Source: Petrachloros mirabilis ULC683 (GTDB lineage: Bacteria; Cyanobacteriota; Cyanobacteriia; Thermosynechococcales; Thermosynechococcaceae). From it: a stretch of 49,700 nt of DNA. The notes below the pieces were generated by a model. That model did not search any database, was not told the origin of the DNA, and saw nothing but the letters and a program-made list of their open reading frames with translations. This document shows, piece after piece, positions 1 through 9,211 of the stretch (its first letter is position 1; each line of letters opens with the position of its first letter). The position numbers and the translations under genes were made by a program. The stretch is from assembly GCF_009939295.1 (NCBI RefSeq), contig NZ_WVIC01000032.1, forward strand, positions 1 to 49,700, read 5' to 3'.

Positions 1-44
1 CTCATCCCGACGCTCCCCTTCGGGAGAGCGCGGGGCTTCCCGCC
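1..44. repeat. Palindromic REP-like repeat inside the coding sequence
   Basis: The first 40 or so bases hold a stem-loop (arms around CGCTCCCC and GGAGAGCG, loop TTCG) flanked by GGGCTTCCCG. Small palindromes with this look are dispersed in many cyanobacterial genomes. Here it lies within the reading frame of the binding-protein gene and keeps it open, so it adds an arginine-rich stretch. The far boundary is off the window. Confidence 0.5.
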
Positions 45-576
45 GATTAGCTAAGCCGCGCTGCCGCATCTGGTCGGCTAGATTTTGTTCATTGGTGGTG
101 CCGGTCTGGGTACAAATGGCGCGGCCTGTTAGGGACTCTAGGGACTGGAAGCCGCTGTCCCGGCGCACCATGATGCCTTGGCCGTCATAGAAGATAACGG
201 GTGCAAAATCCATGCCCACGGAGGAATCTCGGCTCAGGGTCCAGGTGGTGTTGCGGCTGAGCACATCGACTTCGCCGGTCTGTACGGCGGTGAAGCGTTC
301 GGCAGCATTGAGGGGGCGATAGTCTACTGCTTCTGGATCGTCAAAGAGGGCGGCTGCGATCGCACGACAAATATCGACATCTAACCCCGAGTATTCTCCC
401 TGAGGATTCAGAAAACTAAACCCAGGCAGTTCGCCGCTGATCCCACATCGCAAGCGTCCCCGCGCCAGAATGGTTTGTAAGCGACCCGACTCCTCGCCAG
501 TGGGTTGGGGGGGGCTGATGCAGCCACTCAGCAACAGGAGGCCAATGGGCAACAGTCTCAGCAGCCAAGGACGCAT
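1..576 (-). CDS. Amino-acid ABC transporter substrate-binding lipoprotein (5' part, runs off the window)
   Basis: The minus-strand ATG at 576 opens a frame still open at base 1, so only the first 192 residues are present. They start with a short hydrophobic signal ending in the lipobox LSGC (Cys19), so the protein is probably a lipid-anchored periplasmic receptor. The following region (LRCGISGELPGFSF, then GLDVDICRAIAAALF, then RPLNAAERFTAVQTGEVDVL) reads as a family 3 solute-binding protein, closest in feel to the general L-amino-acid receptors AapJ/BztA. These deliver amino acids to an inner-membrane permease; no permease genes lie in the window. The last 14 or so codons (EAPRSPEGERRDE) look unlike the family and coincide with a palindromic repeat at 1-44. 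Family call is confident; the substrate is inferred. Confidence 0.85.
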   Translation of the reverse strand, partial: MRPWLLRLLPIGLLLLSGCISPPQPTGEESGRLQTILARGRLRCGISGELPGFSFLNPQGEYSGLDVDICRAIAAALFDDPEAVDYRPLNAAERFTAVQTGEVDVLSRNTTWTLSRDSSVGMDFAPVIFYDGQGIMVRRDSGFQSLESLTGRAICTQTGTTNEQNLADQMRQRGLANRREAPRSPEGERRDE

Positions 577-838
577 AAGCAATTGTGAAAATAGGACTAT
601 CCTTTAGAATATCAAGATCCTGGATCCAAGGGCGGCGCTATCGCAGACAGGGGTTGATGCCCTCAAAGGCCACCTCCTCAATCTGAAACGGTACCCTTGT
701 ACCCTCGTCAGCAGACTGGAGTCACATTGGCTCAGCTAGGAACCCTGTGTCTATCTCCTCCAGGTTTGAGACAGGCCTCTGCTACTATCGAAACGTAGGA
801 GTGAATCGTCTGCCAGACCATGGCTTCAGAGAACTGTC

Positions 839-1729
839 ATGACTCAAGCCCAGTCCCGAGTCCCCCAAGTCGGCGATCCCGACTTTTTCCCAGCACCGCC
901 GTCCAATCTGCCCTACGACGACGGTGAACCCTTGGAAACGCCCCGCCATCGCTTCGCTATGAATGTGCTGATCGAGAGCCTTTATCACCACTGGCAGGAT
1001 CGCGATGACTATTTTGTCGGTGGCAACATGTTTCTGTACTACAGTGCCGACCAGGTTAAAAACAAAGACTTTCGAGGTCCCGATTTTTTTGCTGTACTGG
1101 GGGTTGAGCGCCAGCGCGATCGCAAATACTGGGCCATCTGGGAAGAAGGCGGCAAATACCCCGATGTGATTATTGAGCTGATGTCCGAGAGTACTGCCAG
1201 CATTGATCTGCGGGAGAAAAAACAGCTTTACGAGCGCACCTTTAAAACCACTGATTATTTTGTCTATGACCCCTACAATCCGCAATCGTTACAGGGATGG
1301 CACTTAGGCGCGGATCAGCAATATGAGGCCATTCCACCCAATGATCAAGGATGGCTCTGGAGCCCCAGTCTGGAACTCTGGCTGGGGATCTGGGCAGGCA
1401 AAATCTACCACGAATCTGCCCACTGGCTTCGCTTTTACGATGCCAGCGATAATTTGGTTCTGCTATCTAAAGAAGCAGCTCAGCAAGAAGCTGAGAGAGC
1501 CAAACAACAAGCCGCGCAAGCCCAGGAGCAAGCTACACAAGCCCAGGAGCAAGCTACACAAGCCCAACAAGAGGCTGAACAAGCCAAACAGCGAGCCGAA
1601 CAGGAGCGCCAGCGAGCCGAACAAGAATGCCAGCGAGCTGAACAAGAATGCCAGCGAGCCGAACAAGAATGCCAGCGAGCCGAGCGGCTGGCTTCCCAGC
1701 TCCGCGCTCTAGGCATCCCGCCCGAATAA
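839..1729 (+). CDS. Uma2 (DUF820) family endonuclease-like protein with heptad-repeat tail
   Basis: 296 residues from ATG 839. Residues about 30-195 carry the Uma2 restriction-endonuclease-like fold, common in large cyanobacterial paralogue families: an acidic PDFFAVLGV strand, then PDVIIELMSEST, a lysine pair (REKK) and TDYFVYDP. The biological role of this family is unknown. From about residue 215 the protein becomes a low-complexity, charged coiled coil (AQEQATQ then AEQECQR repeats) encoded by 21-bp tandem repeats, ending in RLASQLRALGIPPE, a common tail for the family. The gene converges on pgm with only 2 bp between stop codons. Repeat number is probably variable between strains (inference). 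Confidence 0.85.
   Translation: MTQAQSRVPQVGDPDFFPAPPSNLPYDDGEPLETPRHRFAMNVLIESLYHHWQDRDDYFVGGNMFLYYSADQVKNKDFRGPDFFAVLGVERQRDRKYWAIWEEGGKYPDVIIELMSESTASIDLREKKQLYERTFKTTDYFVYDPYNPQSLQGWHLGADQQYEAIPPNDQGWLWSPSLELWLGIWAGKIYHESAHWLRFYDASDNLVLLSKEAAQQEAERAKQQAAQAQEQATQAQEQATQAQQEAEQAKQRAEQERQRAEQECQRAEQECQRAEQECQRAERLASQLRALGIPPE
1521..1683 (+). repeat. 21-bp tandem repeats encoding coiled-coil heptads
   Basis: Two exact copies of a 21-bp unit (CCCAGGAGCAAGCTACACAA plus G) run from 1521 to 1562. From 1589 to about 1683 another 21-bp unit (CAGCGAGCCGAACAAGAATG plus C) repeats about 4.5 times with a few substitutions. Each unit encodes seven residues, so copy-number change would lengthen the coiled coil by whole heptads without a frameshift. 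Confidence 0.9.
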
Positions 1730-1731
1730 AC

Positions 1732-3399
<1,668 letters not shown>

Positions 3400-3534
3400 C
3401 TACCGCTCTTCTTGAATCTTTGGACATATTGCCAGCAACCGGTCGCCAATTTCTTTGGCTACCGTCTCTGAAAGATAGAATGATCACTATAAACGGGATT
3501 TCCCCACATTTTCTGAATCCTTGCCTTAAATACT

Positions 3535-3942
3535 ATGAAAACGCCTCGACTCCAGAGCCAAGACAAGGTTCTGAAAATTTTAAAGGTTTTGGACGCAGAG
3601 ATCTCGGCACAGGATCTATTCGTGGAACTGCGCAAAGCCGACCTACCCCTAGGTCTAGCCACAGTCTACCGAGCCTTAGAAGGGTTGAAGCTCACTGGCG
3701 TAGTGCAAGCACGCCTGCTCAACAGTGGCGAAACACTCTACAGCCTCAGTGAGCAAGATCGCCATCACTTTACCTGTCTTCAGTGTGGCACCTCCATTCC
3801 GTTGATGGATGGAAAGAACTGTCCCGTACATGCTCTTGAAGCCCAACTTCGGCAGACTGCCCAGTTTGAAATCTATTACCACACCCTGGAATTTTTTGGC
3901 CTGTGCTCCCCTTGCCAACTGCAACAGGCGAATTCGGACTGA
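3535..3942 (+). CDS. zur: Fur-family zinc-responsive repressor (Zur/FurB type)
   Basis: 135 residues. The winged helix ends in GLATVYRALEGLKLTGVV, the Fur DNA-recognition region. Two CxxC pairs (C81/C84 and C124/C127) form the structural zinc site of the C-terminal dimerisation domain, and C96 in NCPVH is a likely sensory-site ligand. The stretch YHTLEFFGLC matches cyanobacterial FurB/Zur rather than FurA or PerR. Zur represses zinc uptake and zinc-sparing genes when zinc is replete. The N-terminus is about ten residues shorter than many Fur proteins, but ATG 3535 fits the family start. No zinc-transporter genes are adjacent, so regulation is presumably in trans. Confidence 0.88.
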   Translation: MKTPRLQSQDKVLKILKVLDAEISAQDLFVELRKADLPLGLATVYRALEGLKLTGVVQARLLNSGETLYSLSEQDRHHFTCLQCGTSIPLMDGKNCPVHALEAQLRQTAQFEIYYHTLEFFGLCSPCQLQQANSD

Positions 3943-3947
3943 GCCTG

Positions 3948-4208
3948 CTATTTTTCCAATCGCACAGCATACCATTGCAAAAATTGATTAGGGCCAAGGT
4001 TCAGCTCACAACTAGTTTGCATCAGGTGCTGAGCTTGATCCATTGCCGTTGCCAAAAGCTGTAGATCGGGGGGTAGCTCATCCTGCATGGGCTCCAACAT
4101 CTGCACGAGCTTGGCCAATAATTCCTGGGGGGTTAAAAACTGCTCGGGCTGTTGCGACTCCAACACCACAAACATCTCGGTGTCAGAATACATCAGGGAA
4201 TCAGGCAT
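3948..4208 (-). CDS. crr7: CRR7 family protein (NDH-1-related, chlororespiratory reduction 7)
   Basis: An 86-residue soluble acidic protein beginning MPDSLMYSDTEMFVVLE and ending LGPNQFLQWYAVRLEK, which I recognise as the cyanobacterial CRR7 family. In Arabidopsis, CRR7 is needed for accumulation of the chloroplast NDH complex; the cyanobacterial homologue is presumed to act on NDH-1, less firmly established. An in-frame ATG lies five codons upstream (4223). I prefer 4208 because it gives the family N-terminus and has GAGG about ten bases before it. It follows ycf37 on the same strand after 32 bp, suggesting co-transcription. It converges on zur with 5 bp between stop codons. Confidence 0.8.
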   Translation of the reverse strand: MPDSLMYSDTEMFVVLESQQPEQFLTPQELLAKLVQMLEPMQDELPPDLQLLATAMDQAQHLMQTSCELNLGPNQFLQWYAVRLEK

Positions 4209-4240
4209 AGACGATAGCCTCATAACTACGATCTGGCCTT

Positions 4241-4777
4241 CTATGAGCGCGCTTCTACCACACGCTTGCGCAGAGATGTTGCCCGACGCTTGGCCGTGGG
4301 GTTATTAGCCTCTAGGGTTAGAACCTGTTCATAGGCTTCTAGTGCCTGATTCGTAAGGCTTTTGCGTTCGTAGGAATGACCTAGATTATTCAGAGCCGTG
4401 ACATAGTTTGGCTGCACTTTTAGAGATTCTTTATAATTGCGAATGGCCAAATCGTATTGCTCTTGGGTAAAGTAAGCGTATCCCAACGCATTGTAGATAG
4501 GCGCTAGGTTCTCCTCAGGCTCACCTTCCGCTGCTTTGAGTGCCTGCTGGAATTGCTTAATGGCTTGCACAGCCAAATTTTTAGTCAGGTAGATGCTACC
4601 CAGTTCAAAATGCTCTTGAGCCGTTCCTTTTTCGCGACTGAGCTTTTTTTGCAGCCGGGATAGGGTTGATTCGATTTTTCGGGTGCGAAGAACCTGAACC
4701 ACAATAAACCAACTCACCCCTGATAAGAGCAACAACAACAGCAGTAGATAGACAACGGGAAAAGAAGCAGTTTCCAT
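4241..4777 (-). CDS. ycf37: Ycf37, photosystem I assembly TPR protein
   Basis: 178 residues. One N-terminal membrane helix (residues about 8-30, VVYLLLLLLLLSGVSWFIVV) is followed by RKIESTLSRLQKKLSREKGTA, the conserved Ycf37 linker. Tetratricopeptide repeats follow, including LAPIYNALGYAYFTQEQYDL and YVTALNNLGHSYERKSLTNQ. In Synechocystis, Ycf37 is a thylakoid protein that helps assemble or stabilise photosystem I trimers. The TPR face likely lies on the cytoplasmic side. GGAG upstream of the ATG supports the start. It is the first gene of an apparent two-gene unit with crr7, pairing photosystem I assembly with an NDH-1-linked factor. Confidence 0.88.
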   Translation of the reverse strand: METASFPVVYLLLLLLLLSGVSWFIVVQVLRTRKIESTLSRLQKKLSREKGTAQEHFELGSIYLTKNLAVQAIKQFQQALKAAEGEPEENLAPIYNALGYAYFTQEQYDLAIRNYKESLKVQPNYVTALNNLGHSYERKSLTNQALEAYEQVLTLEANNPTAKRRATSLRKRVVEARS

Positions 4778-4999
4778 AGGGGTATTTCAATTTCTCCAGC
4801 ATTTCAGCCAATGGATGCCACAGAGTAGCCGCCAGATCTGCTTTCAGCCTATCAAAGAAGGGAACCCCTTGATTGGCCATCTGCATTGGCATCCTGAGCG
4901 CTCTACCTCAATTTTACGCCACACAAATTCGGGTGGAACTGGGGTTACTCCAGGTTCATGGCTCGGGGGGTGAGTCTCAGGAATTGGAGATCTTCGGCG

Positions 5000-6556
5000 T
5001 TATAAATCTTCCAGGCCAAGGAGTTGTTGATCGACGATGCGTAAGCGCTCTTGGACAATGGCCTCGGAAATAACCCGCTTGCGGAGGGCATCGGTTAGGG
5101 CACCTTTTTCGACCAGCAGTAACCGTCGTCGAATGGCGTCTAGCTTGGATCGGTCGCCTGCAAGGACCAGATGGGAGTCATGACGACGGTTATAGAGCTC
5201 TCTTAGAGCCTTTTCCGCTGTGGCAACCTGTACCTGATAGGCGGAGCGCATTTCTTCATAGATGGCTTTGGGCAAGATACCTGATTGCAACAGGCTTTCC
5301 AGTTCGCCCTGGGCGGCCTTGGCCGCGATCAGTTGGGCTTGGCGTTCTTCGACCTGCTGCTGTGGCTGGGATAACTGAGGCAGGTGCAATCGCTTCACCA
5401 GCCAGGGCAGACTGATCCCCTGCCCTAATAAGGAGAGCAGTACTGACCCAAACACTAGGGCAATCAATGTGCCTCGCTCTGGAATAAAGCTTGGCAAACT
5501 CAAGGCCAAGGCCATAGACAGTGATCCCTTGATGTTGCCGAGAAACAGAACATGCTGCCACGGCAATGGTACAGGGCGATCAACCCAGCGCAGCATCGCC
5601 AGCAGTGGATACACCGAGAGGGCGCGACCGACTTGGTAGGCTAACACCGCCAGCAATACAATCGGAAGGGTTTGCCAAAGGATGGTGGGGTTGATTTCCA
5701 GGCCAATCAGCAAAAAAATAAAGGTATTGACGCCAAAGCCAGCGTATTCCCAAAAGCTCAGCAGGGTGACTCGACTGGAGGCCGACAGTTGGCCTTGGGA
5801 GAGTCCACGATTGCCTACAATCAGACCAGCGACCACCACGGCCACGACCCCCGAGACTTGAAATTGCTGAGCGAGCTGATAGGCACCTAGAGCCAAGGCC
5901 ACGGTCAATAAAATGCTGCTGAGGGGGTCGTCCATCCGGGCAAAAAGGCCCGTACTTAAATAGCCCAGCACCAGACCAATCAGACTGCCGCCAATGATCA
6001 CCACCAACAGGTCTTGCAGACCCCCCAGCAGGCTTAATGAGCCACCAGCTGCAACTCTTAAAATCAGGCTAAAGAGCACTAGGGCAACCCCATCGTTAAA
6101 TAGGCTTTCGCCTTCAACGATGGTGGAGAGTCGTGAGGGCACCGGAATCTCTTTAAAGACCGCAATCACTGAAACGGTATCGGTGATGGCTAAGATTACT
6201 CCGGCTAGCAGGGCTGGAATCCAGGCTAGGCCAACGCCGATGTTTAATAAACAGGCTGTAATGGCGGCTGCGATCGCAACCCCTGGCCCCGCCAGAAGCA
6301 AAATGGGCTTCAGGGTACTGCGCAGGCGGCTGATGTCGGTATTGATAGCTGCCTCAAACAACAGAATGGGCAAGAACAAGTTCAAAATCAAAGCAGAGTC
6401 AATGCCAATCCGACGGGGCAAAAACTCAGCGACAGCTAAGCCAGCCAGCACTAGCCCAGTGACGTAAGGAACCCGGAACTGGCGCGAGAGAAGAGCAACC
6501 GCAGTAGCCACCAGCAACAAAATGATCAGTACGGTGACCAGTTGGGCAACGTCCAC
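5000..6556 (-). CDS. CPA1-type Na+/H+ antiporter (NhaP-like)
   Basis: 518 residues, with a GTG start at 6556 preceded by AAGAAGG. About 12 hydrophobic segments fill residues 1-400, and EGESLFNDGVALVLFSL contains the FND motif with the ion-binding aspartate of the CPA1 monovalent cation:proton antiporter family. The last 110 or so residues form a charged, helical cytoplasmic tail (HLPQLSQPQQQVEERQAQLI onward), likely regulatory. The protein should exchange Na+ (or K+) for protons across the plasma or thylakoid membrane and support pH and salt homeostasis. The ion cannot be told from sequence. No partner genes are adjacent. Confidence 0.9.
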   Translation of the reverse strand: MDVAQLVTVLIILLLVATAVALLSRQFRVPYVTGLVLAGLAVAEFLPRRIGIDSALILNLFLPILLFEAAINTDISRLRSTLKPILLLAGPGVAIAAAITACLLNIGVGLAWIPALLAGVILAITDTVSVIAVFKEIPVPSRLSTIVEGESLFNDGVALVLFSLILRVAAGGSLSLLGGLQDLLVVIIGGSLIGLVLGYLSTGLFARMDDPLSSILLTVALALGAYQLAQQFQVSGVVAVVVAGLIVGNRGLSQGQLSASSRVTLLSFWEYAGFGVNTFIFLLIGLEINPTILWQTLPIVLLAVLAYQVGRALSVYPLLAMLRWVDRPVPLPWQHVLFLGNIKGSLSMALALSLPSFIPERGTLIALVFGSVLLSLLGQGISLPWLVKRLHLPQLSQPQQQVEERQAQLIAAKAAQGELESLLQSGILPKAIYEEMRSAYQVQVATAEKALRELYNRRHDSHLVLAGDRSKLDAIRRRLLLVEKGALTDALRKRVISEAIVQERLRIVDQQLLGLEDL

Positions 6557-6618
6557 AGCCTTCTTATCTCAACTCAGCCCGCTCAGCATAGCGCATTCCT
6601 GAGGGGTCTGACGGGAGG

Positions 6619-6786
6619 CTAGACTCGTCGCATCAAGTGCCGGATGACATTGTCTTTGACCATGAGCTGTTGGAGCACCTCAATCAAAAATGTCTGCGCC
6701 TGCTCTTGATTCATGCGCCTGATTTGCTCTTCATAGACCTTGAGGTTGAACTTTTGCTCTAGGCTCAGTTCCAGTGGGATATCCAT
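6619..6786 (-). CDS. nblA: NblA, phycobilisome degradation adaptor
   Basis: A 55-residue protein, MDIPLELSLEQKFNLKVYEE followed by a second helix (NQEQAQTFLIEVLQQLMVK). The ELSLEQ opening and the two-helix pattern are those of NblA. NblA proteins bind phycobiliproteins and the Clp chaperone ClpC, and bring phycobilisomes to proteolysis during nutrient starvation. The open frame extends upstream to 6846, but I place the start at 6786: GGGGAG lies 6-7 bases before that ATG and the upstream codons do not look like NblA. A bilin lyase gene starts in the opposite direction 314 bp away. The C-terminus is short and basic (IRHLMRRV). Confidence 0.85.
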   Translation of the reverse strand: MDIPLELSLEQKFNLKVYEEQIRRMNQEQAQTFLIEVLQQLMVKDNVIRHLMRRV

Positions 6787-7100
6787 TTCTCGCTCCCCGA
6801 ACATAACATCGATAGATTGTCTACAGTCGCTAACCAACAACCCCATCTATCTGGTTTGAGGCAATCGATTACTCTCGATACTGCCCGCGGACTTAACCAC
6901 AAAGAACAAAGTTGAGGATGAAAGTTCGCTATTGTTAAATAAGTTAACACAATCTTGACAAAGTGCCTACCTAGTGGATCGGTGTTTATTGACTGGTCTG
7001 AGATACAGTAAGAGAGTCAGCCAAGGCTCTCAAGCTCACATCGGGTCTGGGTTCCAGAACCTTCAGAACGTCATTTCCATCCATATCATTTGAATTCATA
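6787..7100. promoter_or_regulatory. Divergent nblA / cpcS-type intergenic region
   Basis: 314 bp between two divergent phycobilisome genes, so it should carry both promoters. It is AT-rich around 6900-6960 and holds a short inverted repeat (GTTAA at 6934, TTAAC at 6944) followed by TTGACA at 6955-6960, which could be a -35 element toward the lyase, although no good -10 box follows at 17 bp. I looked for an NtcA site (GTA-N8-TAC) and did not find a clean one. Confidence 0.4.
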
Positions 7101-7709
7101 ATGGACGTTATTAGTTTTTTTAAGCAAAGTGCCGGGCGCTGGCGATCGCAGCGCACGACCCACCACTTGCCGTTCAAGCAAACCGAAATTGGCAACTCTG
7201 AAATCTGGGTTGAGGCGCTCGCTGCCGCAGACCCTAAAATCGTTGAAATTTGTCAGATCCACCAGGTTGACCCCATCCTGGCGGTAGGGGGTGCCTTTGT
7301 CGAGTGGAGTGGTAGCCTCTCCTGGGATCAATCTGAAGACGACAACCACAGCGGCTCTACGGTGTTTGCCCTGGTGCCTGATGCGGATGATCCCCAGCGA
7401 GGACAACTTCTGCGTGAACGGGGTTACGCAGAAGTGATGCCCGTAATTGGCCGCTACCAAATTGATGATGACAATGGCTTGGTGCTGACCACGGACTACG
7501 AAACCATGAGTTCGGTGGAGCGGTTCTGGTTTGTGAACCCTGATCTGCGCTGTCGCAGTAGTACGGTGAAGCGCTTTGGTGGCTTTAGTACGGCATCCTT
7601 CTGCACAGAATCGAGACTGGCAGGAACTGCGACATCCGAGGTGGAGCCCCCAGCTCTCGGACAAATTCCTCCCACAACGGAATGGTTCCATGGCGTTTTT
7701 GGGGGGTGA
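7101..7709 (+). CDS. cpcS: CpcS/CpeS-type phycobiliprotein chromophore lyase
   Basis: 202 residues. The opening MDVISFFKQSAGRWRSQRTT plus KGSTV-like HSGSTVFALVPD, RGYAEVMPVIGRYQ, ETMSSVERFWFVNPDLRCR and KRFGGFSTASFC match the S/U-type bilin lyases, beta-barrel (lipocalin-like) proteins that attach phycocyanobilin to Cys84-type sites of phycobiliproteins. CpcS, CpcU and CpcT-type paralogues exist, so the letter is provisional; the FGGFSTASF segment favours the CpcS group. The C-terminal 25 or so residues extend beyond the barrel. The next gene starts inside this one (20-bp overlap), suggesting translational coupling. It is divergent from nblA. Confidence 0.85.
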   Translation: MDVISFFKQSAGRWRSQRTTHHLPFKQTEIGNSEIWVEALAAADPKIVEICQIHQVDPILAVGGAFVEWSGSLSWDQSEDDNHSGSTVFALVPDADDPQRGQLLRERGYAEVMPVIGRYQIDDDNGLVLTTDYETMSSVERFWFVNPDLRCRSSTVKRFGGFSTASFCTESRLAGTATSEVEPPALGQIPPTTEWFHGVFGG

Positions 7710-8280
7710 GGCGCTCACGGGCTGCGATCGCGAGCATCAGGGACGAGCTTACTTACAATTTGTCGAACAACTCACCCCCGAGCCGCAAATCATCGAAACC
7801 TTTGCACAGAGCCACGAGCAAACTAAAATTTACGCCTGGATTGGTGCCTCCATTGATGCCATCAATCACCCTCTGCAAATGGCCCTAGCAGCCTGCCAGC
7901 AGTGCTTCCCTGCTGGAGAATGCCCTGAAGTTGCCGTCTACGCAGCCCCCTTCAAGGACAGCCTCGGATTTGACGGACTCTGCAATCTGTGGACTCATCC
8001 ATTCACCCTGCTTGTGGATGTGGGTCGGGTAGTTCCAGAAGACTGGCTGAAGCTGATTGTCCATGAGTATGCCCACGCCCACCTGGGACACCCTGGCCAT
8101 AGTCAGGACTATGGAGCAGTCCTAGCGCACCTGTGCCTAGGATTAGGGTTTCGTCCTCCCCCGAGTTCTTTAGATTCCCTGCACCACTGGCCTAATTACC
8201 GCAGAACCGATGACATCACTGCCCTTTGGCGCGGAATCGCCGGTTACCCCAGCAGACCCACGTTAAGATTTTGGCCTTGA
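7690..8280 (+). CDS. Putative zinc-dependent peptidase-like protein with HEYAH motif
   Basis: 196 residues from ATG 7690, overlapping the end of the lyase gene by 20 bp. The frame is open upstream to 7576, but those codons belong to the lyase. HEYAH at residues 125-129 is a HExxH zinc-binding motif inside a histidine-rich stretch, [13 protein letters not shown]. The surrounding [20 protein letters not shown] and the later [12 protein letters not shown] resemble minimal gluzincin-like or DUF2268-like predicted proteases. There is no signal peptide, so it should be cytoplasmic. I do not recognise a named family, and activity is inferred only from the motif. The 3' end overlaps the convergent glyQ by 37 bp. 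Confidence 0.7.
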   Translation: MAFLGGEALTGCDREHQGRAYLQFVEQLTPEPQIIETFAQSHEQTKIYAWIGASIDAINHPLQMALAACQQCFPAGECPEVAVYAAPFKDSLGFDGLCNLWTHPFTLLVDVGRVVPEDWLKLIVHEYAHAHLGHPGHSQDYGAVLAHLCLGLGFRPPPSSLDSLHHWPNYRRTDDITALWRGIAGYPSRPTLRFWP

Positions 8281-9149
8281 GCAGTACCTAGAAGCGGAAA
8301 CCCCAGGGTCTCCCGTTGTTGCACATAGCACTGAGCGACCTGGCGAGCCAATTGCCGAATGCGAGCAATATATCGGGTGCGTTCAGTGACCGAAATAACG
8401 CCCCGGGCATCTAGAAGATTAAAGGTGTGTGAGCATTTTAAGACCTGATCAAAGGCTGGCAGTACCAGCTCTTGTTCCATAAGGCGTTGGGCTTCTTTCT
8501 CATGAATTTGAAACAGGGTGAATAGGGTATCTGGATCTGACGCTTGGAAATTATAGGTGGAATTTTCAATCTCCCCTTGTAAATGCACATCCCCGTAGGT
8601 GAGGGAGTCGTTCCAGTGAATGTCAAAAATAGAGTCTACGGCCTGAAGATACATCGTCAATCGCTCCAAGCCGTAGGTGATTTCGATGGAAACGGGGCGA
8701 CAGTCTAAGCCACCGCATTGCTGAAAATAGGTGAACTGGGTCACTTCCATGCCATCTAACCAGACTTCCCAGCCCACCCCCCAGGCACCGACCGCCGCAT
8801 CTTCCCAGTTGTCTTCCACAAAGCGGATGTCATGCTCTTCGGGATGAATGCCCAGAGCTTTCAAAGAGTCTAGGTAAAGGTCTTGAATCTCGTCTGGTGA
8901 GGGTTTAATTAAGACTTGGTACTGATAGTAGTGCTGCACTCGGTTGGGGTTTTGGCCATAGCGTCCGTCAGCAGGCCGACGACAGGGCTCTACGTAGGCC
9001 ACCGCCCAGGGTTCTGGTCCTAGCGCCCGCAGAAAGGTATGGGGGCTTTTAGTGCCTGCACCTTTTTCGGTGTCGTAGGGCTGCACAATCAGACAGCCGC
9101 GATCGCTCCAAAATTCGTTGAGCTTGGCAATGACAGACTGGAAGTTCAC
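8244..9149 (-). CDS. glyQ: Glycyl-tRNA synthetase alpha subunit
   Basis: 301 residues from GTG 9149. The family N-terminus [20 protein letters not shown] is followed by [37 protein letters not shown] and [13 protein letters not shown]. GlyQ forms a tetrameric enzyme with GlyS that charges tRNA-Gly; the beta-subunit gene is not in this window, as is usual in cyanobacteria where the two are unlinked. An alternative in-frame GTG at 9179 would add ten residues ([10 protein letters not shown]); the start at 9149 matches other GlyQ proteins better. The last 37 bp overlap the convergent metallopeptidase-like gene. Confidence 0.95.
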   Translation of the reverse strand: MNFQSVIAKLNEFWSDRGCLIVQPYDTEKGAGTKSPHTFLRALGPEPWAVAYVEPCRRPADGRYGQNPNRVQHYYQYQVLIKPSPDEIQDLYLDSLKALGIHPEEHDIRFVEDNWEDAAVGAWGVGWEVWLDGMEVTQFTYFQQCGGLDCRPVSIEITYGLERLTMYLQAVDSIFDIHWNDSLTYGDVHLQGEIENSTYNFQASDPDTLFTLFQIHEKEAQRLMEQELVLPAFDQVLKCSHTFNLLDARGVISVTERTRYIARIRQLARQVAQCYVQQRETLGFPLLGTAQGQNLNVGLLG

Positions 9150-9211
9150 GGCAACCTGAGATTCGAGAAAAAACGGCACTTACTTAGTCTACTGGGTTCT
9201 TGGTTTCTGGC

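Noticed and set aside
6986-7099. A 37-residue minus-strand frame (MNSNDMDGNDVLKVLEPRPD onward) between nblA and the lyase
   Set aside because: It has no ribosome site and no recognisable family, and it occupies the region needed for the divergent promoters. It reads like a plausible peptide but I cannot support it.
7086-7718. A 210-residue minus-strand frame over the lyase gene
   Set aside because: It lies antisense to the well-supported CpcS-type lyase and has no family-like sequence.
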